Below are positions 27,664 through 35,899 of a stretch of DNA of 64,000 nt, piece by piece. The DNA comes from JAUIKM01 sp964445695 (GTDB lineage: Bacteria; Bacteroidota; Ignavibacteria; Kapaibacteriales; UBA7675): NCBI GenBank assembly GCA_964445695.1, contig CAYULF010000002.1:124001-188000 (forward strand), read 5' to 3'. How positions within the stretch are numbered: the stretch's first letter is position 1; each line of letters opens with the position of its first letter. Both the position numbers and the translations under genes were made by a program. The notes under the pieces are model-generated. The model worked only from the letters and a program-made list of their open reading frames with translations, had not been told where the DNA came from and ran no database searches.

Positions 27664-28653
27664 TCACAATTGTTCGCCGGCCTCATTGGCGGGAAACATC
27701 AGGGATTTCAGCGCCGCGCGGTAGTCTTCCGGCAACAGAGCTTTCCAATTGGCCGACTCTATCTCAAACCAGGGACGCAGGTCCGAATCGGACAGACGCC
27801 CGGCGTACTGGAGAAACTGTACCGCCGCCGCGTAGACGTCAAATTGAACGCTGACGTCTTCGGAATTTGCGCCCAAATGTTGCAGTGCAGCTTCATACTT
27901 TTCGCGCATTTCAACAGATTTTCGGCGAAACCAGTCATCTACCAGCTGTTGCGCCTGCGCGGCGGACACCGGCCCCGGAAACACCAGCGAGTCAACGTAA
28001 GCGACGGACTCGGCATGCGAGAGTTCAAACGGCCACCAGGAGGCGTGCAGCAGGATTGTCGCGACGCTGTCCGTCACGGTTGTATCGGTCGACGGCAGAC
28101 TGACTATTTCCGGCGCGCCGGACTCAAAGCGGAGCGTTTCGCGCAGTGCGCCGTCGACGGCGCCGACGACGCAGAGACCGTCGGAAGCGATAAGGTCGTT
28201 GCCGCCGGTCGATGTATGGATGACAATCTCCTTGCGGCCGTCGCCCGTCAGGTCAAGCACCTCTATTTCACGGCCGTACTCAAAATCGGCCACGAAGTCG
28301 AACGGCGACTGGTTTGCCGAGGGCGTTTCAACTGAGCGAATCTGGAGGCGGTTGAATCCAATGTCCGCCGTCGAGGAGTCCGCGGTGACGAGCGTCTGGG
28401 CCCGATAGCGCGGTCCTTCCTCGCTCAACTGGAACTGCAGCGACCAATGCGGCGCCAGTCCCGAGCTCAGGTCAAGTGAGTCCAGACTGTCCTGCAGGCC
28501 GATATGCCCTTGCACAGTTGAGTCGTCAACTGGTTCATCGATATCGCTGCCGCAGCCCGCAAGTACAAACAAGAGTAGAAGGAACAGCCCGGCGGAAGAT
28601 GTCCGACGCCGGGCGCATGCGGAAATCGACGCGCTTTTGCAGCGGAAATTCAT
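27664..28653 (-). CDS. Predicted lipoprotein with FG-GAP-like motif
   Basis: 329 residues starting MNFRCKSASIS. An Arg-rich n-region, hydrophobic stretch and lipobox LAGC near residue 33 give a lipoprotein signal. Residues around 125-150 contain VLDLTGDGRKEIVIHTS, a DxTGDGxxE calcium-binding loop of the FG-GAP/VCBS kind, usually found in beta-propeller repeats, here seen once. The C-terminal third is helical (AAQAQQLVDDWFRRKSVEMR, EKYEAALQHLG). The frame is open upstream as far as 29322, but that overlaps the divergent ktrB and is its shadow. First gene of the lipoprotein/membrane protein/HAD operon. Role unknown. Confidence 0.8.
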   Translation of the reverse strand: MNFRCKSASISACARRRTSSAGLFLLLLFVLAGCGSDIDEPVDDSTVQGHIGLQDSLDSLDLSSGLAPHWSLQFQLSEEGPRYRAQTLVTADSSTADIGFNRLQIRSVETPSANQSPFDFVADFEYGREIEVLDLTGDGRKEIVIHTSTGGNDLIASDGLCVVGAVDGALRETLRFESGAPEIVSLPSTDTTVTDSVATILLHASWWPFELSHAESVAYVDSLVFPGPVSAAQAQQLVDDWFRRKSVEMREKYEAALQHLGANSEDVSVQFDVYAAAVQFLQYAGRLSDSDLRPWFEIESANWKALLPEDYRAALKSLMFPANEAGEQL

Positions 28654-28785
28654 AATTTTACAGTCCTGATTAAGTGGCAAGGCTGATTTTTCGCTAGCCG
28701 GATGCTGCAAATCTAGGCATTTTCCCGCAAGGCGCGGACCTGAATTCGCCGCCGCGGCGACCGATACCAATCCTGCGAGACCTTT

Positions 28786-30564
28786 GTGATCCTCTCTTCC
28801 CTTGCTCCCGAATTGCGCCGCCGCATTCTCCTGTGGTTGAACGTGATCATGGGCGTCATGGGCGTGCTTTCCTTTGCCGCGCTGATTACGGAGTTGGGGT
28901 TTAACCTCTCGCCGCAGGCCATCGACGTGCTGCGCTCGGCGGTTGACGTTATCATCGTCTTTTTTGTCGCGCAGGAGCTGCTGCGCTGGGGATTCGTGAC
29001 GGAGATGCGCAAATACCTGCGCGACCGCTGGTTTGAAAATTTGATAGCCCTTCTGGCGCTCTACCTGCTGTTCCAGCCGAACACGGCGCACTCGCTGGTG
29101 CTGACCTTCCTGCCGAACCTGTCGTTCAACCAGTTGACGCTGGGTTACCTGGCCGTGACGCAGTCGACGATCGTGGCATCGCTGCTGATCAAGGCGATGC
29201 GTTTCAACTCGATGGTCGCCAAATTCAAGCTGCATCCGGGCGCAATTTTTGCCATCAGTTTTATTCTGATCATCGTTGTCGGCACCGGCCTGCTCATGTT
29301 GCCGCGGGCAGGCATCGAGCAACTCTCCTTTATTGATGCTCTCTTTACTTCCACGAGCGCGGTCTGCGTAACGGGGTTGATTGTTGTCGATACGGCGGCG
29401 GCGTTCACGCCGCTGGGCAAGACCATTCTGCTGGGGCTGATTCAGATCGGCGGCCTGGGCATCATGACGCTGACGACATTTTTTGCCCTCTTTTTTTCCG
29501 GCGGGATTTCAGTGCGCGAGCGCATCATGATGTCGACCGTGATCAGTTCGGACAACATTGGCGAGGTATCCGGTGTATTGATCCGCATCACGATTTTCAC
29601 GGTTGTGATCGAGGCTGTAGGAGCGCTGTTTATTTACTTCAGCATGGGCGGCGGCGTTGCCGCTTTCAACGGCGAGACCTTGCTGGTTTCGGTCTTTCAC
29701 TCGGTTTCGGCCTTCTGCAACGCCGGTTTCTCGCTGTACAGCGACGGTCTGTACGATGAGGTGGTGCGCTGGAACTACGTCCACCACAGCATTATCATGT
29801 TCCTGGTTGTGCTCGGCGGTCTGGGCGTCGGCGTTCTGTCGGACATCGGGCGCCTGCGTCCCTGGCGCAAGAACTTCGGCGGTGTGCACAACCGCCTGAG
29901 CGTGTACACAAAACTGGTGCTGTACACCACGGCCATCCTGCTGCTGCTCGGAGCGCTGCTCATTCTGGCAATGGAATGGAACGGCGCTATGGCGGGCCTC
30001 GGCGCAGGCGACAAAGTATTTCAATCGACCTTCTGGTCGGTGACGGCGCGGACCGCCGGATTTAATATTGCTCCCGTCGGCGAGCTGGGCGCACCCGTCC
30101 TGTTTGTAATGATCATGCTCATGTGGATCGGGGCTTCGCCTGCATCGACCGGCGGCGGCGTCAAAACCACGACAATTGCGGTGGCGACGCTCAACATTCT
30201 CAACACGATCCGCGGCAAGGAGCGAGTCGAAATTTTCGGCCGCCACATCGCGGTTGAATCGATCCGGCGCGCTTTTGCAGTTGTGCTCCTTTCGGCTTTT
30301 CTGATGGGCGCTTCCTGCGTGACGCTCGTTGCGCTGGAACCGAACCTGGACGTTGTGGCTCTCATATTTGAAGTCGTCTCGGCCATGAGCACCGTTGGGC
30401 TGTCGGTCGGCATTACGGCCGACCTGAGCACTGGATCAAAGGCTCTGCTGGTCGCCGTCATGTTTGTCGGGCGTGTTGGCATTTTGACAATTTTGTTCGC
30501 ATTGATGAACCCGGCGCACGAAGCGCGCTACAAACTACCAGAGGAATCCGTCATGGTCGGTTGA
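28786..30564 (+). CDS. ktrB: Trk/Ktr-type potassium uptake channel subunit
   Basis: 592 residues, inner-membrane K+ uptake. The core (about 145-575) has four MPM repeats with filter-like segments TSTSAVCVTGL, SAFCNAGFSLYS, TARTAGFN and SAMSTVGLSVG, each with the selectivity-filter glycine. About 140 extra N-terminal residues add roughly four hydrophobic segments before the KtrB-like core (core KtrB is about 450 residues), a form seen in Bacteroidota TrkH proteins. The start is a GTG with no strong ribosome binding site. ktrA follows 23 bp downstream. Function depends on the cytosolic RCK subunit encoded next. Confidence 0.93.
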   Translation: MILSSLAPELRRRILLWLNVIMGVMGVLSFAALITELGFNLSPQAIDVLRSAVDVIIVFFVAQELLRWGFVTEMRKYLRDRWFENLIALLALYLLFQPNTAHSLVLTFLPNLSFNQLTLGYLAVTQSTIVASLLIKAMRFNSMVAKFKLHPGAIFAISFILIIVVGTGLLMLPRAGIEQLSFIDALFTSTSAVCVTGLIVVDTAAAFTPLGKTILLGLIQIGGLGIMTLTTFFALFFSGGISVRERIMMSTVISSDNIGEVSGVLIRITIFTVVIEAVGALFIYFSMGGGVAAFNGETLLVSVFHSVSAFCNAGFSLYSDGLYDEVVRWNYVHHSIIMFLVVLGGLGVGVLSDIGRLRPWRKNFGGVHNRLSVYTKLVLYTTAILLLLGALLILAMEWNGAMAGLGAGDKVFQSTFWSVTARTAGFNIAPVGELGAPVLFVMIMLMWIGASPASTGGGVKTTTIAVATLNILNTIRGKERVEIFGRHIAVESIRRAFAVVLLSAFLMGASCVTLVALEPNLDVVALIFEVVSAMSTVGLSVGITADLSTGSKALLVAVMFVGRVGILTILFALMNPAHEARYKLPEESVMVG

Positions 30565-30587
30565 GGCCGCCATGGAGGAAAAAACAT

Positions 30588-31286
30588 ATGGCCAATCAGA
30601 AGTTTGCGATCATCGGTCTTGGATTTTTTGGCGTCAACCTGGCGCTGGAATTGACCGAGGAAGGAGCGGAAGTCGTCGCCGTGGACCGCGACGAACAGCG
30701 CGTCGAACCGATGCGCGACAAAATTTCCTACGTCGTCTGCATGGACTCAACGGACGAACGCTCCTTACGCCGCCTGGGACTAAAAGAGATGGACGCCGTC
30801 ATCGTGGCAATCGGCGAAGACTTTGAAAGTTCGCTGCTGACTACGGCTCTGCTGCAGGAACTCGGCGTCAAACGCATCGTCAACCGTGTGACCTCGCCGA
30901 CGCATGAGCGATTACTGAAGCTGATGAACATCAAAGATCTCGTGGTGCCTGAGGCGGAAGCCGCCGGCCAGCTGGCCAACCGCCTGATGATGCGCGGCGT
31001 GGTCGGCGCTTTTGAGTTGTCCGAAGACTACAGCATCGTCGAGGTCGAAGCGCCGCGCGCCTTCGTCGGCAAGACCCTGCTGGAGCTGGACCTGCGCACG
31101 ACGCGCAACATCAACGTCGTGACGATCAAACGCATTGAACGCAAACGCGGACTTCTCACGCTCGGCGAACGCGAGTCGGTCAAGATTCTGGGTGTCATTA
31201 CGCCCGACACGGTCATAGAAACACAAGATATCCTGGTGCTGTTTGGACAGGAAAAAGATATTCGCACGCTACTGGAAACCGACTGA
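30588..31286 (+). CDS. ktrA: Regulatory RCK subunit of potassium uptake
   Basis: 232 residues, cytosolic gating subunit of the channel encoded just upstream. An RCK_N Rossmann domain (KFAIIGLGFFGVNLALELTE, then VVAVDRDEQRV for nucleotide binding) is followed by an RCK_C domain (about 150-230: VEVEAPRAFVGKTLLELDLR, GVITPDTVIETQDILVLFG). A single RCK unit makes it KtrA-like rather than the doubled TrkA of enterics. ATG 30588 has a strong GGAGG 9 bases upstream. KtrAB systems serve turgor and osmotic adaptation. Confidence 0.95.
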   Translation: MANQKFAIIGLGFFGVNLALELTEEGAEVVAVDRDEQRVEPMRDKISYVVCMDSTDERSLRRLGLKEMDAVIVAIGEDFESSLLTTALLQELGVKRIVNRVTSPTHERLLKLMNIKDLVVPEAEAAGQLANRLMMRGVVGAFELSEDYSIVEVEAPRAFVGKTLLELDLRTTRNINVVTIKRIERKRGLLTLGERESVKILGVITPDTVIETQDILVLFGQEKDIRTLLETD

Positions 31287-31296
31287 TTTGCCCGGC

Positions 31297-33333
31297 GTGA
31301 CGCAATTGCATCTGCGCGCGCTCTTAGTCGGTATATTTTGCCTGATCGCGCTCCCTGCCGCGGCGGAGGCGCAGACCCCGTCGCGCTGGAACACGCCGGT
31401 CGTGCTGCAGCAATTGAACAGCGCGGCGGACGACTACGCGCCGGCGCTGGCGCCGGACGGCAGTCTTTACATCACGTCGGAACGCGACGGCCGCGCGCTC
31501 ATGTACCGCCTTGAGGCTGCCGCGCGGGGCGACGTCAACCGTACTCCCACGCTCGCCGAAGCGACGTTCAATGCCGCGGCACCCAACAACCAGTCGTACA
31601 TCAACTTTGCGCCTGACGGGCGCGCCTACTTTTCGGCTTTCCGCCTGCTGGAGCGGCGACCCGTATTGAACATTTTCACAGCCGAGCAGAGTGGCGACGC
31701 CTGGCGCGAGCCGGCTCCGGTCGAGGAACTGAACAGCGACGATTTTACCGCCCATCCGTCGCTGAGCCCTTCGGGTCGCACGATGGTATTTACGTCCAAC
31801 CGGCCGGGCGGCCGCGGCGGCACGGACTTGTGGATAAGCACGCGGCGCAGCAACGGTCGCTGGGAAGTACCGCTCAATCTGGGACTGGTGCTCAACTCGC
31901 CCGGCGACGAAATCACGCCGCACCTGGCAACGGACGACTCCCTCTTTTTTGCTTCCAACGGCTTCGGCGGCCGCGGCGGCTTCGACATCTTCCTGAGCAT
32001 CCGCGAAGGCGGTGTCTGGCAGGCGCCCATACCACTGAAATCGATCAACAGTCCGCACGATGAGTCGGACTGTCTGCTGCTGCCCTCCGGCGCGCTGATC
32101 TTTGCCGGCAACCGACCCGGCGGCGCGGGCGGTCTGGATCTGTGGCTGGCTGAGCCGATTCGGCGGGAAACAAACGAGCAGCGCGAGGTTGAATATCTGC
32201 TCGAGAGCAATGCACCGGCGATCACGATCCGCGAGACCGTGCTGGTCTCCGCCATCGACATTCTGCCCTTTGTATTTTTTGATGAGAATTCAGATGTCCT
32301 GCCGGCCGATCAACGCCTGCTGAACAGTGCTGAAATCCGGCGCTTCGACGAATCCGGGCTGCCCAACAATCCGCAGGAACTGCACGGCGATGTGCTCAAC
32401 ATAATCGGCAGTCGCATGCAGCGCTATGCCGACGCACAACTGCAGGTCCTCGGCGCTACGGACGAACACGGCCGCGACGAACGCGGCGAACTGGGCCGCC
32501 AACGAGCCCAGGCCGTCGTCGACTACCTGCGCGACGTCTGGAACATCGACGCCGACCGGTTGATTGTCGCGGGTCGCGGACTGCCGGCCAATCCATCCAC
32601 GACTCAGCTTGCGGAGGGCCGCGCCGAAAACCGCCGCGTAGAACTGAGCGGGGATTCCCGCATACTGGCGCCTGTGCGGCTGCAAAGCGTCCGAACTCAA
32701 GTGGAGGGCACAGCCCTCCGTCTGGAACTGGACGCCCGCCCGCGCCAGGATGTGACGTCCTGGGCGCTGCAGCTGCGCAACAGCTACGGCACGGTGCTTG
32801 CTTCCTGGGACGGCGTTGAGCTGCCGGCCTACATAGAGTTCAGCGCCGCCGACGTTTCAGCAGATGATTTCAGTCGAGAATTGCAGATCGACTTCAGCGG
32901 TACGGATCGTTTTGGCCGCCGCGGCGCAAAGAGCGTTCAACTGCCGGTCGAGCGCGTCAGCACGACGATTGGCGGCCGCTACCAGTCCGGCGGCGACGCC
33001 GGCCTGCGGCGCTACCAGCTGCCGCCCTTTGCCTACGATCAGGCGGAACTGAGTACAGAGCAGGAAACCATGGTCTACGAGATCGTCAACAGCATTACGG
33101 GCGACGCCCGGATTGTCGTTACCGGCTATACAGACGTCCTCGGTAGCGACGGCAGGAACCAGGCGCTGGCAAATCAACGCGCAATTGCCGTCGCGCGCCG
33201 CATCGGTAAACTGGCTCCGCAGATCGACGTAAAAGTCGAAGCGCAGGGATCGCGCGCCCTGTTCGACAACGCTACGCCGCTGGGCCGTTTTTTGTCGCGT
33301 ACGGTTCGTGTACTCGTCCGCTCAAGTGAGTAA
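31297..33333 (+). CDS. PD40-repeat outer-membrane protein with two OmpA-like domains
   Basis: About 678 residues from a GTG at 31297, giving a good signal peptide (LRALLVGIFCLIALPAAAEA); an in-frame ATG at 31243 lies inside ktrA and would put charged residues first. Residues about 40-290 carry TolB/PD40-type propeller repeats (SPSGRTMVFTSNRPGGRGGT, DLWISTRR, DSLFFASNGFGGRGGFDIFL, SGALIFAGNRPGGAGGLDLW). A first OmpA-like peptidoglycan-binding domain (DENSDVLPADQRLL, RGELGRQRAQAVVDYLRD, GRAENRRVEL) is followed by a beta module and a second (DQAELSTEQETMV, VVTGYTDVLGSDGRNQALAN, QRAIAVARRIG). Two such domains in one chain are unusual. Likely anchors the outer membrane to peptidoglycan. Follows ktrA closely. 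Confidence 0.87.
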   Translation: MTQLHLRALLVGIFCLIALPAAAEAQTPSRWNTPVVLQQLNSAADDYAPALAPDGSLYITSERDGRALMYRLEAAARGDVNRTPTLAEATFNAAAPNNQSYINFAPDGRAYFSAFRLLERRPVLNIFTAEQSGDAWREPAPVEELNSDDFTAHPSLSPSGRTMVFTSNRPGGRGGTDLWISTRRSNGRWEVPLNLGLVLNSPGDEITPHLATDDSLFFASNGFGGRGGFDIFLSIREGGVWQAPIPLKSINSPHDESDCLLLPSGALIFAGNRPGGAGGLDLWLAEPIRRETNEQREVEYLLESNAPAITIRETVLVSAIDILPFVFFDENSDVLPADQRLLNSAEIRRFDESGLPNNPQELHGDVLNIIGSRMQRYADAQLQVLGATDEHGRDERGELGRQRAQAVVDYLRDVWNIDADRLIVAGRGLPANPSTTQLAEGRAENRRVELSGDSRILAPVRLQSVRTQVEGTALRLELDARPRQDVTSWALQLRNSYGTVLASWDGVELPAYIEFSAADVSADDFSRELQIDFSGTDRFGRRGAKSVQLPVERVSTTIGGRYQSGGDAGLRRYQLPPFAYDQAELSTEQETMVYEIVNSITGDARIVVTGYTDVLGSDGRNQALANQRAIAVARRIGKLAPQIDVKVEAQGSRALFDNATPLGRFLSRTVRVLVRSSE

Positions 33334-33746
33334 AATCCTGCGTTCCAGCAAAGCGTCGCCGCAGCAGCCGACACAGACTCGCAGCGTCTTGCCATTTTTT
33401 ATCCGCCCGATTAACCACGTAATCCGCACCGCTTGGCTGCGTAACCTTCCCGTTCAGTCTTTTAATGTTGTTTAAGCTTGCGTGCTTTTCGATCTTTCAC
33501 GCGTCGAACACACCGGAGCGTTCTGCCGCGCCTTGCACCGGTAATCCCGAACAAAGCAATGCGTGCCCGAAACGTTTTAAACGTGAAATTCGCGGCGGGC
33601 GGGAGTGCCCGGGAGTCTGGAGAAATGGAAATTCTGGACAGGCGGAGGATCCCCCCGAGCCAGGCGAAGCGCTCAGTCCTCAGCCGTCACGTGAAGAACC
33701 AGGCCCGGACGCCGCGGCCATATGTCCGCCCAAAGCCTTTAAACGA
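33334..33746. other. Intergenic region after the OmpA/PD40 gene
   Basis: About 410 bp between convergent genes. Short frames occur on the plus strand but show no domain or ribosome binding site. No hairpin clearly assignable to the upstream gene was seen. Confidence 0.4.
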
Positions 33747-33780
33747 AACAAGCCGCCCCGTAAGAACGGAACGGCTTGTT
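33747..33780 (-). terminator. Rho-independent terminator of the lipoprotein gene
   Basis: Arms AACAAGCCG and CGGCTTGTT with an inner CCGT/ACGG pairing; on the minus strand TTTCG follows. It lies 29 bp past the stop of the gene at 33809-34663. Confidence 0.8.
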
Positions 33781-33808
33781 TAATTGATCGTGTGTGTGAT
33801 ACGGAATC

Positions 33809-34663
33809 TTATTCGGTAGCAACCGAATAGTCAACCAGAATGCGTTGCGTGCCGCTCACCTGAACCAGCGACTCTTTGCCGACGCCGATAACGTCCACAA
33901 AGAATTCAACCGGATCGGAGGTGTATTCGACGATACCGATGTCTTCCGCCAGAAATACACGCACAACCACTTCGCCCTGCAGCGGAAGTGTTGAAGGACT
34001 GCCCGGAATGATCTCAACCTTAACGTCCAGATCCGGATCGACCGTAATGATGTATTCCTGTGCTTCGACCGACGCGCCTTTGATCGTATACGTTTTCAGC
34101 TCGCCTTTGCGCGCCGTGGCGATAATTTCACCGCCGATTTTTGCGTTCAGCGACGTACCCGGAACCGGGAAATCAAATTCGGGCACCGTCGTGCGCTCAA
34201 GCTCCCAGGAAGCATTTGCGTCCAGATCCGCAACCAGGTACCAGCCGATCGGCAGGTCGATTTGCGGAAAACCTTCAATATCCAGCTCGTCGACCGGAAA
34301 CAGGTCCAGGTGCTGATAAATATCGCCGTTGGCGTCTTTGGACGAACGCAGGTTCTCCTGCTCCATGTTGTTGTCCTTGCGCACAAAGGTGATGGTCGTA
34401 GACTGGCGGCCGTCAAACTCCACCGACTCGTCCGTGGTTGCGCGCTGCTCGTGACGCGTCGCTTCCATCGGCTCGCCCGTTGTGGAATCCGTTTCCACGA
34501 CGTCGTAGTCCCACCAGTTGCCCGCCGCCAGCGGCAGATAATCCTTGCCTTCGTCGTTGCCGCCGTTGCCCGGTGGATCGTCATCGTCGTCACAGGCTAC
34601 CAGCACAAGTGAAGAAAATGCCACCAACAACAGCATCTGGTACCAGCGCGTTGAGCGAATCAT
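33809..34663 (-). CDS. Predicted lipoprotein of unknown function
   Basis: 284 residues. A lipoprotein signal (YQMLLLVAFSSLVLVAC) is followed by an Asp/Gly/Asn-rich linker (DDDDDPPGNGGNDEG), as in many FCB-group surface lipoproteins. The mature protein begins DYLPLAAGNWWDYDVVETD, a motif common at the start of secreted proteins with repeated beta strands, and continues beta-rich to the end with no cysteines beyond the lipidated one. Monocistronic, with its own terminator. The family is not recognised; possibly an outer-leaflet lipoprotein. Confidence 0.82.
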   Translation of the reverse strand: MIRSTRWYQMLLLVAFSSLVLVACDDDDDPPGNGGNDEGKDYLPLAAGNWWDYDVVETDSTTGEPMEATRHEQRATTDESVEFDGRQSTTITFVRKDNNMEQENLRSSKDANGDIYQHLDLFPVDELDIEGFPQIDLPIGWYLVADLDANASWELERTTVPEFDFPVPGTSLNAKIGGEIIATARKGELKTYTIKGASVEAQEYIITVDPDLDVKVEIIPGSPSTLPLQGEVVVRVFLAEDIGIVEYTSDPVEFFVDVIGVGKESLVQVSGTQRILVDYSVATE

Positions 34664-35070
34664 AATAACCTCATATTCTGTTTGATAAGGAGCTTCGGTC
34701 GAAACGCCGGCACAGAATGCACAGCGCTTGGGGGGAGCGAACGACGTCGCTGCCTGAAATTGTAAATATGAGACCGCAGACCCAATGTTGATAAAGTTTT
34801 CGCTAAGGCTGCTTCACCGTCATGATGTGTTTTGCGCTGAATGCGTCGGGAATGGAAACAGCTATTTCAATCAGGACAGAGACGCAGGGTCCGCAAAGGT
34901 TGCACAGAGAACAGGTTGCGTCTGCTGCCGGGCCCGAGGTGTCGGCGGGCGCAGTCCCGGCATTTCACGCGGGCGTCGCCTGCCCGTAAACACTTGGCCT
35001 TCAACGACTTACATGCCGACCTCTCGACGGCCGGCTCGGAGATACATCAGAAATACCCGGACCTTTGGAG
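34664..35070. other. Intergenic region between the lipoprotein gene and tRNA-Ser
   Basis: About 405 bp. Contains the lipoprotein promoter region (minus strand) and the 3' flank of the tRNA. A plus-strand frame across the tRNA shows no domain. Nothing else is seen. Confidence 0.45.
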
Positions 35071-35153
35071 CGGAGGGTGAGGGACTCGAACCCCCACAGG
35101 CTTGCGCCCGGCGGTTTTCAAGACCGCTGCAATACCAATTATGCGAACCCTCC
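35071..35153 (-). tRNA. tRNA-Ser (anticodon UGA)
   Basis: An 83-base class II tRNA. Acceptor arms GGAGGGT and ACCCTCC pair over 7 bp with discriminator G, as serine tRNAs have. The anticodon stem GCGGT/ACCGC encloses loop CTTGAAA (anticodon TGA). A long variable arm of about 15 bases forms its own hairpin (GGGC/GCCT), and the T-loop is TTCGAGT. The D-arm (GCATAATTGGTATTGC) is unusual for a serine tRNA, which commonly has GCCGAG. CCA is not encoded. Confidence 0.93.
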
Positions 35154-35371
35154 CGGGCGTTCCGACTTGCCGGAACGAACTACAAATATCCGACCGGCAC
35201 GCCTTTTACGCAAGATTTTTTACCGTAGACCGCCGCATCGACCCCCTGGGCAGGCGCTTCAGCACGACGCGGACCCTCGATCTTTCTTTTGCCGACCTGA
35301 TTTTAAAGGCCGCTTTTGTTCGTCAGCGGGAGCGAAACCCCAGGTCACGCAGCAGCCCCCGAGCCGCCTCG

Positions 35372-35833
35372 TCAGGCGTTCAGCGTCAGCGACACGGTCA
35401 GGCCCACGCAAAATTCGTGCGGCAGGTGCGCCGGTCCGAAAATTGTACGCGAATGCCGTCCTTTCTCGCCCAGCACTCGCTGGAACAAAGTCGAAGCCCC
35501 GTCGACAACGCGCGCCGCTTCGTCCCAGTCCCCCGCCGCCAGATACATGGCATCGATGTGATTCAGGCCGGCCAGTTCGCCCGGCGCAACATTGGCGTCT
35601 ATATGCGCCAATGCATTGAGCGCGCAGAGTTGAATCGCTGCAATGCCGTCCGCTGTTTGCAGCTCCGCACCCAGGCGGCCGCGATAGAGAAATTCCCCGT
35701 CCAGAATCGGGAACTGCACGGCGATCGTCGCTGTCGTTCCGCGCCGGACAAACGGGATGTAGTCTCCGCCCGGTTTGCTCAAGGTCGGCAGCTCCAGCCC
35801 CAGTTGTTTAACAGTTTCGCGTATTGTTTGCAT
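35372..35833 (-). CDS. RidA/YjgF-family protein
   Basis: 153 residues, the longer YjgF/Endoribonuclease L-PSP-like subfamily (Atu1953-type, with an N-terminal LGLELPTLSKPGGDYIPFVR). Family members act on reactive enamine/imine intermediates or related small molecules. Visible features are GRLGAELQTADGIAAIQLCA, then ALAHIDANV and a C-terminal GPAHLPHEFCVGLTVSLT; the catalytic arginine of canonical RidA is not in the usual place, so deaminase activity is uncertain. AGGA lies before the ATG. It is the last gene of the isochorismatase/acs/GT9/ABC cluster, 66 bp after the ABC gene. Confidence 0.85.
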   Translation of the reverse strand: MQTIRETVKQLGLELPTLSKPGGDYIPFVRRGTTATIAVQFPILDGEFLYRGRLGAELQTADGIAAIQLCALNALAHIDANVAPGELAGLNHIDAMYLAAGDWDEAARVVDGASTLFQRVLGEKGRHSRTIFGPAHLPHEFCVGLTVSLTLNA

Positions 35834-35899
35834 TGTATCGTCCTTTCCTGCTCGATTGCGCGTGTACTCTTCGGTTTGCGGTGCGCACTCCGTCGCGCC

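Noticed and set aside
29509..30246. 245-codon minus-strand frame within ktrB
   Set aside because: His/Gln/Arg-rich shadow of the ktrB coding strand with no domain.
31243..31296. Extended N-terminus of the PD40/OmpA protein starting at ATG 31243
   Set aside because: This lies within the end of ktrA and adds a charged stretch before the signal peptide; a GTG at 31297 fits better.
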